Assembly (NCBI GenBank): GCA_030848705.1
Contig: CM061243.1
Coordinates: forward strand, 8,395,044 to 8,459,043
Source of the DNA: Heracleum sosnowskyi
Lineage: Eukaryota; Streptophyta; Magnoliopsida; Apiales; Apiaceae
DNA: 64,000 bases
Direction: 5' to 3'
A program made the translations under genes and the position numbers. Below the pieces are notes generated by a model, which was not told the origin of the DNA, did no database searches, and saw only the letters and a list, made by a program, of their open reading frames with translations. Below, in pieces: positions 11,488 through 24,399 of the stretch (position 1 is its first letter; each line of letters starts with the position of its first letter).

Positions 11488-12815
11488 GTATCATCTTACT
11501 CTGAAGCAGCTTATCCACACCTGGTTAGCTCATGGCAATGGAATTCCATGGAAAACTGTGATATCTGATGCAACCATCTCCTTTTCACTTCTAAGTTGTT
11601 GTTTGTTACCATTTTTGTCCCATTGTGGCAGCATTAAATGTAAGAAAGAAGCTTAGTTGATTAGGCAATACAAGTTTCGAAACATTTTTTATGAGATAGT
11701 ATGGGAGAATTCTCTCTATAAAGGAATGTCAGTGCATTGCTGGAAAATTTTGCTAGAAAAATCATTTAGTAGATTGTAATTGTAGCCAAGGAGTCCTAAG
11801 ATTTGTATCAACAATATACTATTCCGTAGGAGGGAACTTAATCTCTCCAACATGCATTGATGCACTATCATCACACTTGAACTTAATCGTTTAGGTTGAT
11901 GGCAAAAGATGTAGAACCTTTGTGAAAGAAATTCTAGCAGTTCATTGTTCTCTTGATCTCTTCATCAGAAGAAAATGAGTGTCTTTTTCTCTTTTTCCTT
12001 TTCTCCTATGCTTACTGTTTAAAGGAAGTGGCATCATATGTTTCTCTCCTCACTATCATCACACTTGAGGTAACTGACATGGGATTTTCTCCCACCATTT
12101 AGAGCCTATCTGGAATTGGCTTTAAGCCACAAGCTTAAATAAATGTTTGTGTAATAAGTCAAAATTTGACTTAAAATAAAAAATAACAGTTTACGTCAGA
12201 AGTTGTGAGGTACTATTTTGAACAACTTATTCTATTTTGATAAAAGTTAATATTATTGTTTTTTTACTATTTATTAAATTTATTTTTTATTTTTACATTT
12301 TTAATAACTCATAAATGACCCATAATACAAAATTACACACATATATTAACTTTTAAATTTTCACATTTCGCTTATTATTTTAAACAACTTTAAGTCATAA
12401 GCAATAACTAGCATTGGTGCCTGTGCAAGGCACGTGCCTCGTATACAAACTGATAGTTTACTATTTCTATGATGTTTAAAATTATAGTATGATAAATATT
12501 TGGATATGATTAATAAATAATCAGGAAAAAAGTTCAACTTTCACTTTGACAAATTTATTTGCAAAAGAAATCATCTTGAGAGAAAGTACATTGTAGAGGA
12601 AGAGATTTACATCATTACATGAAGGTTACATTATGAGTAATAGTGATAAAGTAATGAAATTAGCACCTAAGTTGCATAAGATATCATTAAAGGGTTTATC
12701 TAATGCGCTCGTAGGCACAAATAAAATTAGACAACTCACAAAAAAATAGTTGTTAGAGTGTACTTATGGGCACACAATATACATTTTTACGAAGTATGAG
12801 AATGCCAGCTTTATA
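11488..12815. other. APC8 3' flank with MITE-like and Helitron-like sequence
   Basis: The first few hundred bases are the likely APC8 3' UTR. From about 12107 to 12410 there is a hAT-type MITE-like sequence with TTTAAGCCACAAGCTTA and a distant near-inverse TTTAAGTCATAAGC. It abuts ACTAG at 12408-12412 and the hairpin GTGCCTGTGCAAGGCAC, which read on the minus strand is a Helitron-type 3' terminus. No gene is seen. Confidence 0.45.
12408..12435 (-). mobile_element. Helitron-type 3' terminus
   Basis: On the minus strand a hairpin with a 6-bp stem (GTGCCT/AGGCAC) is followed by CCAATG and then CTAG before T. This is the Helitron 3' signature of a hairpin close to CTRR inserted before T. The element would extend to higher coordinates, but its TC 5' end was not found and no Rep/helicase is present. 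Confidence 0.45.
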
Positions 12816-15161
12816 CTAAATTTGTGTAAAAAGGAGTTTGTCCAATGCATCAGGAGGTGGAACCTCATGTAGGTACCAGTGCATGGAATCTTGCATTCCA
12901 GGAGTGGCTTTAATGCTGCATCTAGATATATGATCCTCGTCTCTCAGCTGAGATATAATTGTTATGTCCAAGAGTGTAATCTTAGTTCCCTTCACTGATC
13001 CAACAGCGATCCATGGGTTCATAACTCCAAAATAAAAAATGACTTATAATGTACAAGAGGAAACAACACAAACAATTTCAAAGCAAAAAATAAAATTTAA
13101 AATCTCCATATTTGCGGCCATATCTACCAAGGATATGATTAATTTCAAAGGAGTTGAAATTTGTTAAATCAAAGTGTGGGGTTTTAAAAGGATCCTCCTC
13201 CCCAATACCTTCTAAGTTTCCGTTTGGGAATCATAATTAAAACAAATCATATCAGGATTCAATAAGGAAAAAAAAAATTGCATCTAAATTATATACACCC
13301 CCGCTTGCTTAAGAAAATCAACGATCAATCAGATCACCAAATGACCCGCGGGGGCCTAGAACAAGAGGGATGCAATCAATTAGAAGACATCAATTCATCC
13401 AGAAACTTGTACATGAGCACAACGGTAGAATCCACCAATAAGAGCAAGACACATGTTAGTGCAAGCAGGGAGGAATTCATTCATGTTATACGTACCTGGA
13501 CAAGTATGCAAAGAAATAAAACGGAACATTGTCAACAAAGATAGACAATTCAGGTGAAAAGCTATTGCGCAAGAATTAGCAAAGTGCTTATGTATCATTT
13601 ACACTTTATTGAAGGTCAGAGTGCATGCACAATGCGACCTACCAGCATAGAAGTCATGTAGACTCATTATTGGGAACTTAAATTGATACTAATATCTTAT
13701 GAGCAGAAAGTATTATAGAATCAGAATAATGCACCTCTTTGAGAAGCACTAGAGTTGTCCTCCTTAAGTTTATTATGATAATCTTGTTCAAATCTGTATA
13801 GTGCATTCTCTCATGGTATAATTCCTGCAACAATTGTTGTTACTTACCTGAAGTTTTAAGTGGTATGATTTTGCATATCCAGCTTGCGGTTACCTATAGC
13901 AGGGACCAGTTCATGCATTAAGCAGAAGAAGCAATAAATTAGGGCCGGGACTTACATATACACTAGTATTATTACACTTATTTTAGGATTCTGTAGTCTT
14001 AGCAAACAAACCTAGACATATAACAAAAAAACATGTTCAAAAGTTAACAATAAAGAAAGCTCCCCACTTTTTCTCTATTTATCTATATAGTTTTGTTTAA
14101 CACAAAATTTCTTCGGTTAAAAACTGTATATAGCAATTGCTCAATACAAAACTCCGCTAGTTAACATTTTGTGTTGCTACCTATGATCTTTCACAAATTT
14201 CTTGAATTTTTCTCTGTTTTTATTTATAATTAGATTTCTCTGTTAAAGCTTGATTTTAGAAGTAACAATCAAAAATACGGTAACATATGTCTGTTACCAT
14301 TTTTTTGTTATTCTCTTGAATTTGATGGTTGTTTAATGTTCTAAATGCACAACATCCTCTATTTTTTCTTTCAATTATTTTTTAGGTGTAATTCAGAACC
14401 CAATCTATAGTTCACAATTTTGCATAAACTAAGTACTCCCGGATGTTTCCCGAGTGTGAATTGCACAAAAGATAAACATATAAATTAACATTACGTGTTG
14501 ATGTCTGTGAACTTTTTCAATTTTCTTAATTTCTTTTATGTGACATAAGACGCGCACATACAGTTTTATAAAACCCCATAAAAATCAGAAACTAATTACT
14601 GGAGACACGGGCACGTGGCATTGTAAAATTCACAAGAACAAAATCCTAAAATTTATGTTTTACTCATGGCAGAAGGCACACTCTAAGTAATAATTATACT
14701 GAGGTGGGTCAATTATGAAACCATAAAGTCAAAACACAAGCTCAAGTTGAAGCTAGATGCAGACTACACATATTACATATTCCTTACTCACCTGATTGAA
14801 GTTGAATTTCCAGAAATTAACAATTTGCATCTACTTGCTCCAAGCGTAATCAAACCCAACCTTGTCAGATTACTCAAGACAAACAACATGTATTTCTTAT
14901 CCAGTTTGAGCATTGAATGAAAATATGATATTAGGCAAGAACCAAATACAGTCCTGATCTCATTTAAACCATGATCAACGAAAAAAAGACGCATACAAGA
15001 CAAGAAAGAGAAGCTATATCAGCTCAATCGACATTATGACCGGGACAGATCGGGACAATATCTGGACATGAGTTCGTACCTTTGACGGGTGGGAGGCGGA
15101 AATTACTCAGCCGATGAATTCGAGAGAGGCGGTCAAAACGGAGATGCCACATAATAGCCAT
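12816..15161 (-). CDS. Small gene of unknown function, four exons, possible frameshift
   Basis: I do not recognise the family. Reading exons 15080-15161, 13848-13882, 13735-13824 and 12816-13024 gives a protein of about 138 residues. It starts MAIMWHLRFDRLSRI and ends PPPDALDKLLFTQI. Splice phases agree for exons 1-2 (phase 1) and 3-4 (phase 1). Exon 3 is the problem. With the good acceptor at 13825-13826 it begins ELYHE, but the coding-looking remainder (NALYRFEQDYHNKLKEDN) is one base out of frame. Either one base is missing, or splicing uses an AG 17 bases downstream, which restores the frame. A further exon-like ORF with donor GTGAGT lies at about 14793-15020 inside intron 1 and does not fit the frame. 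The gene stands on the same strand as the RS-rich gene, about 600 bp downstream of it. Confidence 0.5.
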
Positions 15162-15758
15162 CGCAGGACCAAATGGTTAATTGTTGTTTCTGTGTGAAGA
15201 TGAGGGAGCGGAGAAACAATATTGGACGATCAGTTTGGAGAGGAAGCGATATTTGGACATTAAGTAAAAAGCGCGGAGTGAAGAGGGGTAAGTATGTTTT
15301 TTCATGGTGAATAAATTTGCTCATTTGAATGAGATGTTCTCGTATAATAAATATAGTGGATTGTAAACTCATCCAAACGGGCTACTAGTCACTTGGCTTA
15401 ACGGTGAATGCTTCAACATTTTGCTTAATAGCGACTACTTCAATCTTCAAGGGAGCTTGCTTACAAATCAATAGAAACTTCAAGTTTTCTAAAACTTGAT
15501 ATTCAACTTCCCACTATAAACATATGCCGCTAACAAATTATACTTTCGAAATATTTGCACCAAAGTTATAAAATGATTAAATAAATTCAGTAAGACATTG
15601 GTCACCTTCTGCCATTACACAAAACAATGATTAAAATTTAAACGGTAAGCTAGGAGACTAATTGGATCATCTGAACTTCTTCCTGATTTAATTATTAATC
15701 TAGTGCAGAGACATCGAAATGAGCGGTTCTTTTCCACTTGAATAGCTACATACTACAT

Positions 15759-18700
15759 TTAAACTTTACGAGCTCGGTCTCTCCAAGAACCTTGTTGCAT
15801 AGCCAGAACCTGGTATGTGAAACATGAAAGTCCTTACAACCGTTGTAAAGGCGCAATTCTAGATAGCAACTAAAAGATGCATAAATATTTTCACCTGATC
15901 ACTAATGAGACCTGCAGGGTTTTCCTTTTTGTTTTCCTCCTCTTCCACCTCAGTGTCCGTATCGACTGCTGGTGCAAGTGTCGGAGCTCCAAACATGGCC
16001 TCATCATGAGCAGCTTTTAGTTTTTCCTCATTTTTTGTCTGTAACAGCAAAAGATATTAATATAACAAATCTGCTTCTTAAATGGCAAACTAAACTGGCT
16101 GATATTTATAAATGGATTTAGTAAGCTGAACCTCAACTGTGGAGAATCGAAAGCTTTGACCTATGTGTTTAACCAACTCCTTACCATCATCTGCAGCTGT
16201 AGATTAAAGAAGTTCACCTCAGTCTAATTTCCTAACAAGCTAAAGCTAAGTAAGTTATGCAATGGACCATTAGCAGCAAGATTGTGCATGTTAACAAGCG
16301 AAATACACAAAAACTCATTTGAATCAGCATCTGGCTTACACACCTACCTTCTGTTGCTTTCCTTCCAACAAATTAAACATGCGATGCACTAGCAAACAAT
16401 GATCCAAAGGAACTGGAACAAAGGAATTATGGAAGAACATAGTGAGTTGGCTGATATTGTCGCTACTGTATATTGGGGAATACGGAAAGCACGGAATGAA
16501 ATTGTATAGAATAACAAATTCTTGAGAGCTGGATGGGTGGTAGCTACTGCAAAAGCTCACCTTTCACAATGGAAGAGTGTTCAGCTGGTAGGGGGTACAG
16601 AGGCCCCAAGATCTTTTAACTGATAATATTGAACATTGGTGGAAACCTGATGCTAACTGTGTAAAGGTCAATTGTGATACTACCATTTTCAGGGAGAATT
16701 TGAAGTTTGGCATGGGTTGGGTAGTTAGGCACTCGAGTGGAATTACGTTTGAAGCCAACGCAGTGCAGTATAATGGGCAAACGGAGATTCGTTGTGCTGA
16801 GGCAATAGGGATAACTGGTCTATACTTCTCACTCAACCTGATTTGGTGGTTATTGAATCGGACAGCCAGTTAGCAGTGTTTGCCATCACAACATGGCGCC
16901 TATTCTTTCTCCGTTTGGAGTGATTATAAATGATTGAGAGCGCTATTACCTAGTATAAGGAATGTGTCAATTCATTTTGTAAAGCGATCTGGAAACAAAA
17001 CAGCTGATTATGTAGCTCGCTTATCCGTTTCTAAACCAGGTTGCATAGCCAGAGGGGGGATGTCCCATCTGAGCTTAAGGCTATCCTTGAAGCCGATTTG
17101 AATTAATGAGATAACTTCTCTTCAAGAAAAAAATGATCCCCCATAATACTTAAGACGGCTAAATAATTCGCAAATCCACCAGTTATGGAGAACTTGTCAA
17201 CTACAAAATAAGTTACAAACCACATAGCTTCCGTGTGTTTTGGACCAGCTTACCAGTGTAGAGGTTGACTTCATGCGTAATTTGATTTATAAGAATATTA
17301 TATTTTAATAGTACTAAACAAATTTGGTTTTGTAATGAATAGCATAATAACCTTCAATCTCCTCATCATCAAGAGGAGCGTCCTTGTCAAAATCAAAGCG
17401 TTCCCATCCGGGACCCTTGCCATTTGTTGCATCCTTTTTAGCTGCACATAAGTCGACAATTAACTACTTAACAAAACAAAACATAGAGGGATAAAATGTC
17501 TAGTACATACATGGAACATGCAGAACAGAAAAGTTGGCTAAAAGACTGATAAGAGGCACTAATAGAGAAAACAGATTATTTTTTGCTCAAGGCAGATGGT
17601 ACCACTTATGTTCAGCCTTCAAATAGTAAAGATGCAGGGGTTCCTTGCATGGATGTGAATTTTGACGTCACAATTCTCTAACATCAAAATCTCACATAGG
17701 CATGTCAATGGATGGTAAAGTTTACTGGACCTGAGGGTGACCTCATGGTAATACCCGAGGCTAAGACAAAAGATGCTTTTTACATATCTGCCCTTCTATT
17801 TTCATACTGGAATTCAGCCTATCCTCAGGAAACTCCCAGGGGATCATTCCTGAGGTCATCCTCAGGGCCACTTTTCTCATACATATATGGTAATATTTAT
17901 CAATTGTGAATTTAGATATATTGTGATATCTATCTATTAGGATTCAATCATTGTTAGCATTATTTTCTTCTTATCCAATATAGGGTTTTAATTAATAGGA
18001 GACATGATCATAGATATTATTATATTAACTAGATTTTAAATTGATGAATATCTGAACAATCTGAGAATTCATTTGATAAATACTACTCCCGTTGTCCCTC
18101 TCATTTCTTTACAGTTTTTTTACATTGTTTGGCACACATTTTAAGGCTCCTATAAAGTATAATTCTACAATTTATTTTCAAAATTTTCTTTTTCTAAATA
18201 AAAATTTAAACATTATACTTTTATTCAGAAGAAAAAAATATTTAAAATAATTTATGAAAATATATTTTATAGGAGCCTTAAAATACGTGCCGAGCCCCCG
18301 TCCCCCAATGTAAAGAACTCAAGGGGACAGAGGGAATCACATAAATAAAAGTAAATTTTGAAAAAAACAAAAGACTAAAATAAATTTAACTACTAGCTCA
18401 GTTTAAAAAAAAATGTTTTCAACCCTTTTTGTCATACACAAATTCCTAGATTCTTCTGGCCTGGAGCTATCAATGTAAAGCTCCCTATATGAAAATTAAT
18501 TCTCACAAGTCAGGAGACTACAAACCATTTCTTATTCCACCAATACAGTAAACAAAAGATGAAAAATATGATTCAAACTAAATTACTAAATGCATTTTAC
18601 AATAAACAATCATTACCAGTTTCAGATAGCTGAAGTTTCATCTTCTCCTTGACTCTTTCAGCAGGGGACTGTTTCCAAAAATATGATATTTCTTATCAGT

Positions 18701-19997
18701 GCTGGTGCGATCAGAACTAATGTGCTAATACCGATATACATAATTAAATTCTACAACACAATTGCTACTCACCAAAATGAAAATTTTGTAAGAATCAACT
18801 GTCAAAGAAAGAGCATAAATTATAGCTTAAGCATCTTCTCATAAAATACTCAAGACTACTTGATACAAAAATCATATGAAACTAAGGTACACAATTACTA
18901 AAATCAAGGAGACTGCATGAATCCTACATTTAATCCTGATATCGACCATTACACATCCTAAAAAAGAGCGATTACACATCCTAGAAAAGAACAATCAATA
19001 AACTACTCAAGTTAAAGAAGAAATTGTTAAAATTTCCAAGTATTTTAATTTCCAAGGTAGTAAACACGAGACCATTGCATCAAAAACGTTTATGGTAAAC
19101 ATCATATATCATGTCCAATGTCATACCCAACTCATTTGTCTAATTTGCAGAGGTTTATACTAAAATCTACTTTCCTCTTTCTATAGTGTTATCTAGCTTC
19201 TACGTCCCTTCCGGAAATCAGTATTCAGGATATAATAGCAGGCTCTGCTTCAATCAATTGATCAATGTTCCAAAACCAATGTCATTGTTATCAAATAACA
19301 CAACTGTTTATATATCATTTTCTACAATAAAATGAACATATACCAATGTGGCAAACATTTAAACTTAAAGAAATCGAAATTGTAACATAACCAAGTTCCA
19401 TACCATTTTGTCATAGCCATGAATAAGTTTAGCATAATCAATTCCATCCTTGCTTGATATCTTCTTCTTGTCGCGAGGCGATAAACTCCTCTTTCTCCTT
19501 CTACCACTCTCCCTATCTCTATCTCTCTCTCCATCTCTCTCCGTGTCTCTCTCTCTCTCTCCATCTCTCCCCCTATCTCTATCTCTCTCCCTATCTCTAT
19601 CTCTCTCCCTATCTCTACCTCCCCCCCTCTCTCTATCTCTCTCCCTGTCTCTGCTCCTGTGATCTCGTCTCGGACTCCGACTACGATGTCTATCTCTCTC
19701 TCTATCTCTATATCTCTCTGTAGTAGATACAGATGACGAGGAATGATGTGATTTTGATTTGGAGAGCTTGTGTTGAATAGATTTAAGCTGAGCTTCTTTA
19801 TCCAATTGAGATTGAGATGTGCCATTGTTGTTATTAGGGCTTGTAGAAGAATTAGAAGATGCTTTTACAAATAAAAGCTTGTTACTTGTTTCAGAAGAAA
19901 CGGCGTCGTTGAAGCCAAGGCCTTGTTTAAAACGAGCAGCGCCTTGGCCTTTACGAGTCAGCTCGTCGTAGTAAGCTGCTGCTTTCTCTTCTTCCAT
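15759..19997 (-). CDS. RS/RD-repeat nuclear protein, probable splicing-associated factor
   Basis: Six exons join in frame: 19404-19997, 18617-18668, 17352-17441, 16132-16196, 15895-16038 and 15759-15809. All introns are GT-AG. The product is 331 residues. The N-terminus MEEEKAAAYYDELTRKGQGA is a block I associate with a conserved plant family. Residues 94-172 are RD, RE and RS dipeptides (RHRSRSPRRD and similar), typical of nuclear-speckle splicing proteins. The conserved C-terminal half includes SPAERVKEKMKLQLSE, GPGWERFDFDKDAPLDDEE, an acidic stretch in exon 5, and ends QQGSWRDRARKV. Cellular role and partners are inferred from the RS/RD composition, not from an assigned orthologue. The CT-rich plus-strand tract at 19500-19720 is the RD/RE coding repeat. 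Introns 2 and 3 contain transposon fragments, but no exon is damaged. Confidence 0.85.
16390..17137 (+). pseudogene. LINE 3' fragment with broken RNase H domain, inside an intron
   Basis: The fragment lies in intron 3 of the RS-rich gene, in the opposite orientation to the gene. Conceptual translation in shifting frames gives plant LINE RNase H blocks: KVNCDTTIF, CAEAIGITGL, IESDSQLAV and SGNKTADYVARL. All four acidic positions survive, but several indels and stops separate them. It ends AAGAAAAAAATG at 17125-17137, consistent with a short poly(A) tail, so it is a 5'-truncated L1-type insertion. No reverse transcriptase remains. Confidence 0.7.
18086..18336. mobile_element. Stowaway-like MITE in intron 2 of the RS-rich gene
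   Basis: It begins CTCCCGTTGTCCC after TA and ends GGGGACAGAGGGA, a nearly inverted pair matching the CTCCCTCCGTCCC-type ends of Tc1/mariner Stowaway MITEs. Inner arms continue the fold-back (ATTTCTTTACA with TGTAAAGAACT, and AAGGCTCCTATAAA with TTTATAGGAGCCTT). The right-hand TA is not conserved. Confidence 0.75.
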
Positions 19998-19999
19998 CC

Positions 20000-21276
20000 T
20001 CCTCCTCCTGCCTCTTCACAATTTCACACTATGTTAGTATTAACTAGTTTTTTTTTTTTTGCCAAATTTATTAACTTGTAAGGCAATTGTTCCACACAGG
20101 CACAGCATCTTATATAGAACCGTATATTCTATTATAGAATCTTATAAATAATTTTAAATTTTTTTTAAATAAAATATATAATCTGATTCTAATGTAGAAT
20201 ATTAACCTTATACAAATTTTATAAAAAAAATTAACATTTAAAATTTGAATTAAAACATTGATTTTAAATTCGATTCTGCTACAGAATTATTTTGGGTAGA
20301 TTTAATTCTGCTGTAGAATCACTTTGGACTATTTGACTAATTTTTAATTATGTTTTAAAAAAATAGTTTAATTTCGTTTTTTGATTTAATAATTGAACTT
20401 TATAATCATATCTAATAAAAAATATGATAAAAATATGTATTATGAATATTTATGTAATGGTTCTCTCCCGGACTCTATATAAAAAGTTCTCTCTTGAATG
20501 TCACCCTAACTAGTAATATGTCCGTGCTTCACATACGGAATGATATTTGTTTTAATTTAATATTTGTTATTTATTTTGAATTTCTAATTTTATAGCTTGT
20601 ATTTATATAAGTGATTTGTTATATTATACCTATATTATGATATATATTATGACATTGATATCGTTCTCTTTGACATACATACTGACAATATTACACGTTC
20701 GTGCAATTGTAATGTTCAACTGAAAATAACAATATCATACGTCATTTTCAGAGTAACAATATTATACGTCCCTTTCAATGTAATGTTCAGGTCGTAGTTA
20801 ATTACGTCCTTCTCACATTAATAATATTATATTTTCATCTCAAAGTAACGTTGAGGTCACACTTAATTTTAATCTTCTTGTCATCGAGGTTGTAATTAAT
20901 TTAAAATCAAACAAACTTAATATTTTAAAGTTAAAACAAAACATCATTGCAAATGTTAAATGATAACATAGAGTTTGTGATAAGTGTATTGTTGATATTA
21001 GATAGAAAACATGCACTACTAATTTTGGTAATACGAAATGTAAAACATCTGAATGAAATGTAAACAAATGAAAAATCAGAAAGGGTAGGATTAAAGTCAT
21101 TAAATCATTTAATGACATGAATAACACATTGAAATGATTATAAGATTTGAAAAACATAATAACTGAATTCTACAAATCATAATATTCGATATCTTGAACA
21201 GAAGAGAGCAGTATCTTGAAAAGAATAAGATGCAATTTGCAATACACGCATTTGGTTTCCCACAAATGCTTCATCT
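20000..21276. other. AT-rich intergenic DNA with a possible Helitron terminus
   Basis: No gene is seen. A T-run lies at about 20049-20060. At about 20508-20535, ACTAGTAATATGTCCGTG is followed by a short inverse ending ACGG. On the minus strand this resembles a Helitron 3' end (weak hairpin, 8 bases, CTAG, T). The rest is AT-rich with no supported feature. Confidence 0.4.
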
Positions 21277-21960
21277 TTAGTTGTTTGCCCCAAATTTCTC
21301 CATCATCTCGATAGTTTCCATCAACGGTCTTATCACATAACGCATCCCATAGCTCGTCTGGGTAAGGAAGACTATCTGGTACATTGGGTCAGGATTTCTG
21401 GCATTTGGGCAGAATTTATAAATTGGCAGAAGTTTCTGTTTATCAGATATGTAAGTATATATGTCTTCGAGTAACCTCATCAGTTGTAGCAGCTTATTTC
21501 TCACATGGCAAGGTTTGAAAAAGACATACATTTCTTTAGATGTCTTCATTACATTGAAAGGTCTGTATATTGCTTTAAAGAACAAAAAGCAGAATGAAGC
21601 TGGAAAATGATTACCTGCAAGAGAGGATAAAACATTAAGGTGGTGTTGAACGACATGTTTCCTGAAAAGATTATCAACTGAGTTGTAGAACATAGCTTGT
21701 TCAACTTTGTTCTTAACAGCAAAACGAATAAATCCACTGAACTGGTAACGTGTTGCTTCGTAATCGTGTCGATGAAATTTGTATAGTGAATCCCAATCCA
21801 GCTTTTCCAGGACATCCTTGATTCTATGTGTTGTTTGCTTAGTTACCCAAGCCATACGAAATTTTGAGAATGTATTGAAATCACGAATACCAAATATAAT
21901 GAAATTGAAGATCAAACTCACCTCGTCTGATGGAAGGCTGAGTATATTATCATTCACCAT
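21277..21960 (-). CDS. F-box-like protein, hypothetical
   Basis: A single open frame of 227 codons. I chose the ATG at 21960 rather than the upstream one at 22059, because the extra 33 residues are an AT-rich hydrophobic run while residues 1-45 from 21960 read like an F-box: ILSLPSDEVSLIFNFIIFG, with LP near the start and a basic-aromatic end. The C-terminal part (VEQAMFYNSVDNLF and FPASFCFLFFKAIY) recalls the region after the F-box in plant At2g35280-like proteins. If so, it would be a substrate adaptor of SCF ubiquitin ligases. Homology is from memory and weak. It has no introns and sits alone in AT-rich DNA, so it may be a decaying or rapidly evolving copy. Confidence 0.45.
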   Translation of the reverse strand: MVNDNILSLPSDEVSLIFNFIIFGIRDFNTFSKFRMAWVTKQTTHRIKDVLEKLDWDSLYKFHRHDYEATRYQFSGFIRFAVKNKVEQAMFYNSVDNLFRKHVVQHHLNVLSSLAGNHFPASFCFLFFKAIYRPFNVMKTSKEMYVFFKPCHVRNKLLQLMRLLEDIYTYISDKQKLLPIYKFCPNARNPDPMYQIVFLTQTSYGMRYVIRPLMETIEMMEKFGANN

Positions 21961-22060
21961 TGTTATGATTAATAGAAAATATATGAGTAGTATGTTAATA
22001 TGTGGTGTTATTAAGGGAAAACGTTTGATGAGAAAGTGGACAATGAAGAACAATTTCAAG

Positions 22061-22680
22061 TTAAGTAATGGAGAATATGATCAGTTGTAGTTAATGTATC
22101 TGTTTCTCATATTGCATCGATACATGAAAGCGGCATATACTGTTAGTATTCTCAATAAATGCCTAATATTTTGATGTTTGTTAGCTGTATCTCTATGTTG
22201 TTGCTATAATTTATAATTTAGAGATTTCTCTTAGCCTTGCGGCCACAACTCGTCCAATGGTGATGTCATTCCCTTTTAAATGTTAAAAACAACTCAACAC
22301 TTACAATTTTATAATTATCATACCTCAGTTCTTCTGTGCTGTAATAAAATATACAGGAAAAGTTATCGAATTTGTTAAACAAATATTTAATTATTCTATT
22401 CACAAATAAACAGATAGATAATAATTTAATTTGTCTCATATTTCTCGGTATGGCCTAGATGCATATTTAAAAGGTAAAATTAATAATTTCTATACGATAA
22501 TGTAAAAGTCAATTTTTTTCACGATCTTAAGTTTTAAAAGAAAATTTCATAATAAATAAGTTGGTGTCGTACAAATTTTTGTTAGTAAAATAAGAGTCCT
22601 TATAAATAGTCATAACATAACTTACCGATTCATACTGATATCAAGTTTGTATTATGAGTTGGTGTAGTGACTGCTAGTTC
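22061..22680. other. AT-rich intergenic DNA, nothing identified
   Basis: Upstream flank of the F-box-like ORF. No gene, repeat or structured element could be supported. Confidence 0.5.
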
Positions 22681-22684
22681 TTTT

Positions 22685-22928
22685 CGTCGTTTAGTTGGCT
22701 GAACTATTGGGAGTTTTCTTTTGATTCTCGTTGTCTTCTAGAGTGTAGTGTTCCAGGTGGCGATGAGGGTGTTTGTTTTCTTTTTTCTGAAGTTGGGGTG
22801 TTTGATTTCTGAAGTTTGCTTTATGTAGTTTTCATACAAGTGTAATGTAGTTTGGTGTTGTGCTTTTACTGGGTTTTTTGTACTCTTTTATTTCAGTAAT
22901 AAAATGCTCACTTCTATCAAAAAAAATG
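22685..22928 (+). mobile_element. LINE 3' end (5'-truncated, non-coding)
   Basis: A GT-rich stretch ends in TTTTGTACTCTTTTATTTC, a polyadenylation signal AATAAAA (about 22899) and a run of A at 22918-22926. This is the usual 3' end of plant L1-type LINEs. No coding part remains. Confidence 0.5.
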
Positions 22929-24399
22929 TTCACAATTATAATACAATTTAAAAAGGTACTATAGAAAGGTAGTTATTTATATATCCAACTTTAAATTTTG
23001 ATAAATTTATTAAACATAAAAACTTGTTTAATTTCAGTAAAATTTTAATTTTTTTTATTAATTTATTAAAATATAAAAAATTAAATTTATAATATCAGGT
23101 AAAAATATAATTTAATCCTAACTCCTAATAAAACAAAGAAAAAGTAATAATAATTCATAGTATAATATACATGTATATTTTACTATTAAAACCTTATTTT
23201 GTGGTAATTTTATTTAAGATGTTGCATGTTTTTAGAGGCATAAAATTAAAAATATGAAGTCTCTAACAATATTACAAATTAGATAATTGCATAATTTATC
23301 AATTATAGTTATTTTTTATTATATAAATTATAGACTATGAATATAATTGAAAAAGATGTCTACAACAAATTTATAACCTAAGTATCTTTTTGTAATCTAA
23401 GATATTAAGTTTATTTAAGATTCAGATACAATCAAATTATAAAGTTGTAGTGTTTACTAAAATGATTTTTTTTGGCCGAGGGCATAAAAAGAAGATCTTA
23501 AAAAAGTTTTTGATTTAATGTAAGACTCCTCTAAAAGAAAATATCTCTGAAGAAATAAGTAATATAAAAAAGACACAAATACTACCAAAATAAATTCAAA
23601 ATCACCATAAACAGAACATCCCTAATGACACCAACCCAACAATAAAACCAACTTCCATCAAGCCAGATTACACTCCACCGCAGACCCCATCAGAAAAAAA
23701 ATCTGATGCCCTATGCTAGGACTCTTCAAACTCCAGCCACTATAAAATACTCCAGACCCTGATTTAAGAAACAAAAACCATGCACTGAAGCAAATACTTC
23801 ACTAAAACTCATTACTGTGAACCACCACTTTCATCAAGAAATACCAGAAAACCAATTAACATTCCACCCAATTGCACATTGTTACTGGTCAAGATAACAA
23901 CTACAACAGAAGTAGAAGAAAACCACCCTAAAAGACAAACACCCAAACATTCATGTTAATTTCATAGAACTTATGCTAGAAGTAAGGCAATTTCTAAATT
24001 TAAAAAAAAAAGAGTTTGGAATATATTTTTATACCCTGGGATGACATGGTACACCAGTACAGACCACATACAGTACATGATCTTGATCCACATCTATCTG
24101 CTATTGTTTTATTATTGTTGGACTTAAAACACAAAGAACGTTACAATGAATAACATACAAACTTAAACATCATTCATACTACGAACACAATTTTCATCAA
24201 GCTCTTGACTTTTCCAGAGAGGTAGATTTATTATTCCATAGTATATCCTGACATTATCAGTTATCATTTTGATGTTGGTCCAGGGCCTGCTCAGCTTGAG
24301 GCGAAGACGGAGATTGCTACTCTGTGTTTTGAGCCTGAGGCCAAGGTAGAGACGGTTGCTGAGGCCCAGGCATAAAGGTTTGTTGGTTATTCTTGAATT
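22929..24399. other. AT-rich intergenic DNA with possible LINE/SINE end
   Basis: At about 23466 a T-run followed by GGCCGAGGGCATAAAAAGA resembles the start of a minus-strand LINE 3' end, and the following 500 bases are unlike the flanks. At 24274-24375 a plus-strand open stretch encodes PGPAQLEAKTEIATLCFEPE and stops. Its origin is unknown and it is probably an old fragment. Confidence 0.3.

Noticed and set aside
19450..19825. Ser/Leu/Tyr-rich ORFs and a CT microsatellite
   Set aside because: They are other-frame readings of the RD/RE codons of the RS-rich gene.
22061..22090. Upstream ATG giving a 260-residue version of the F-box-like protein
   Set aside because: The added 33 residues are a low-complexity hydrophobic run, so the start at 21960 is preferred.
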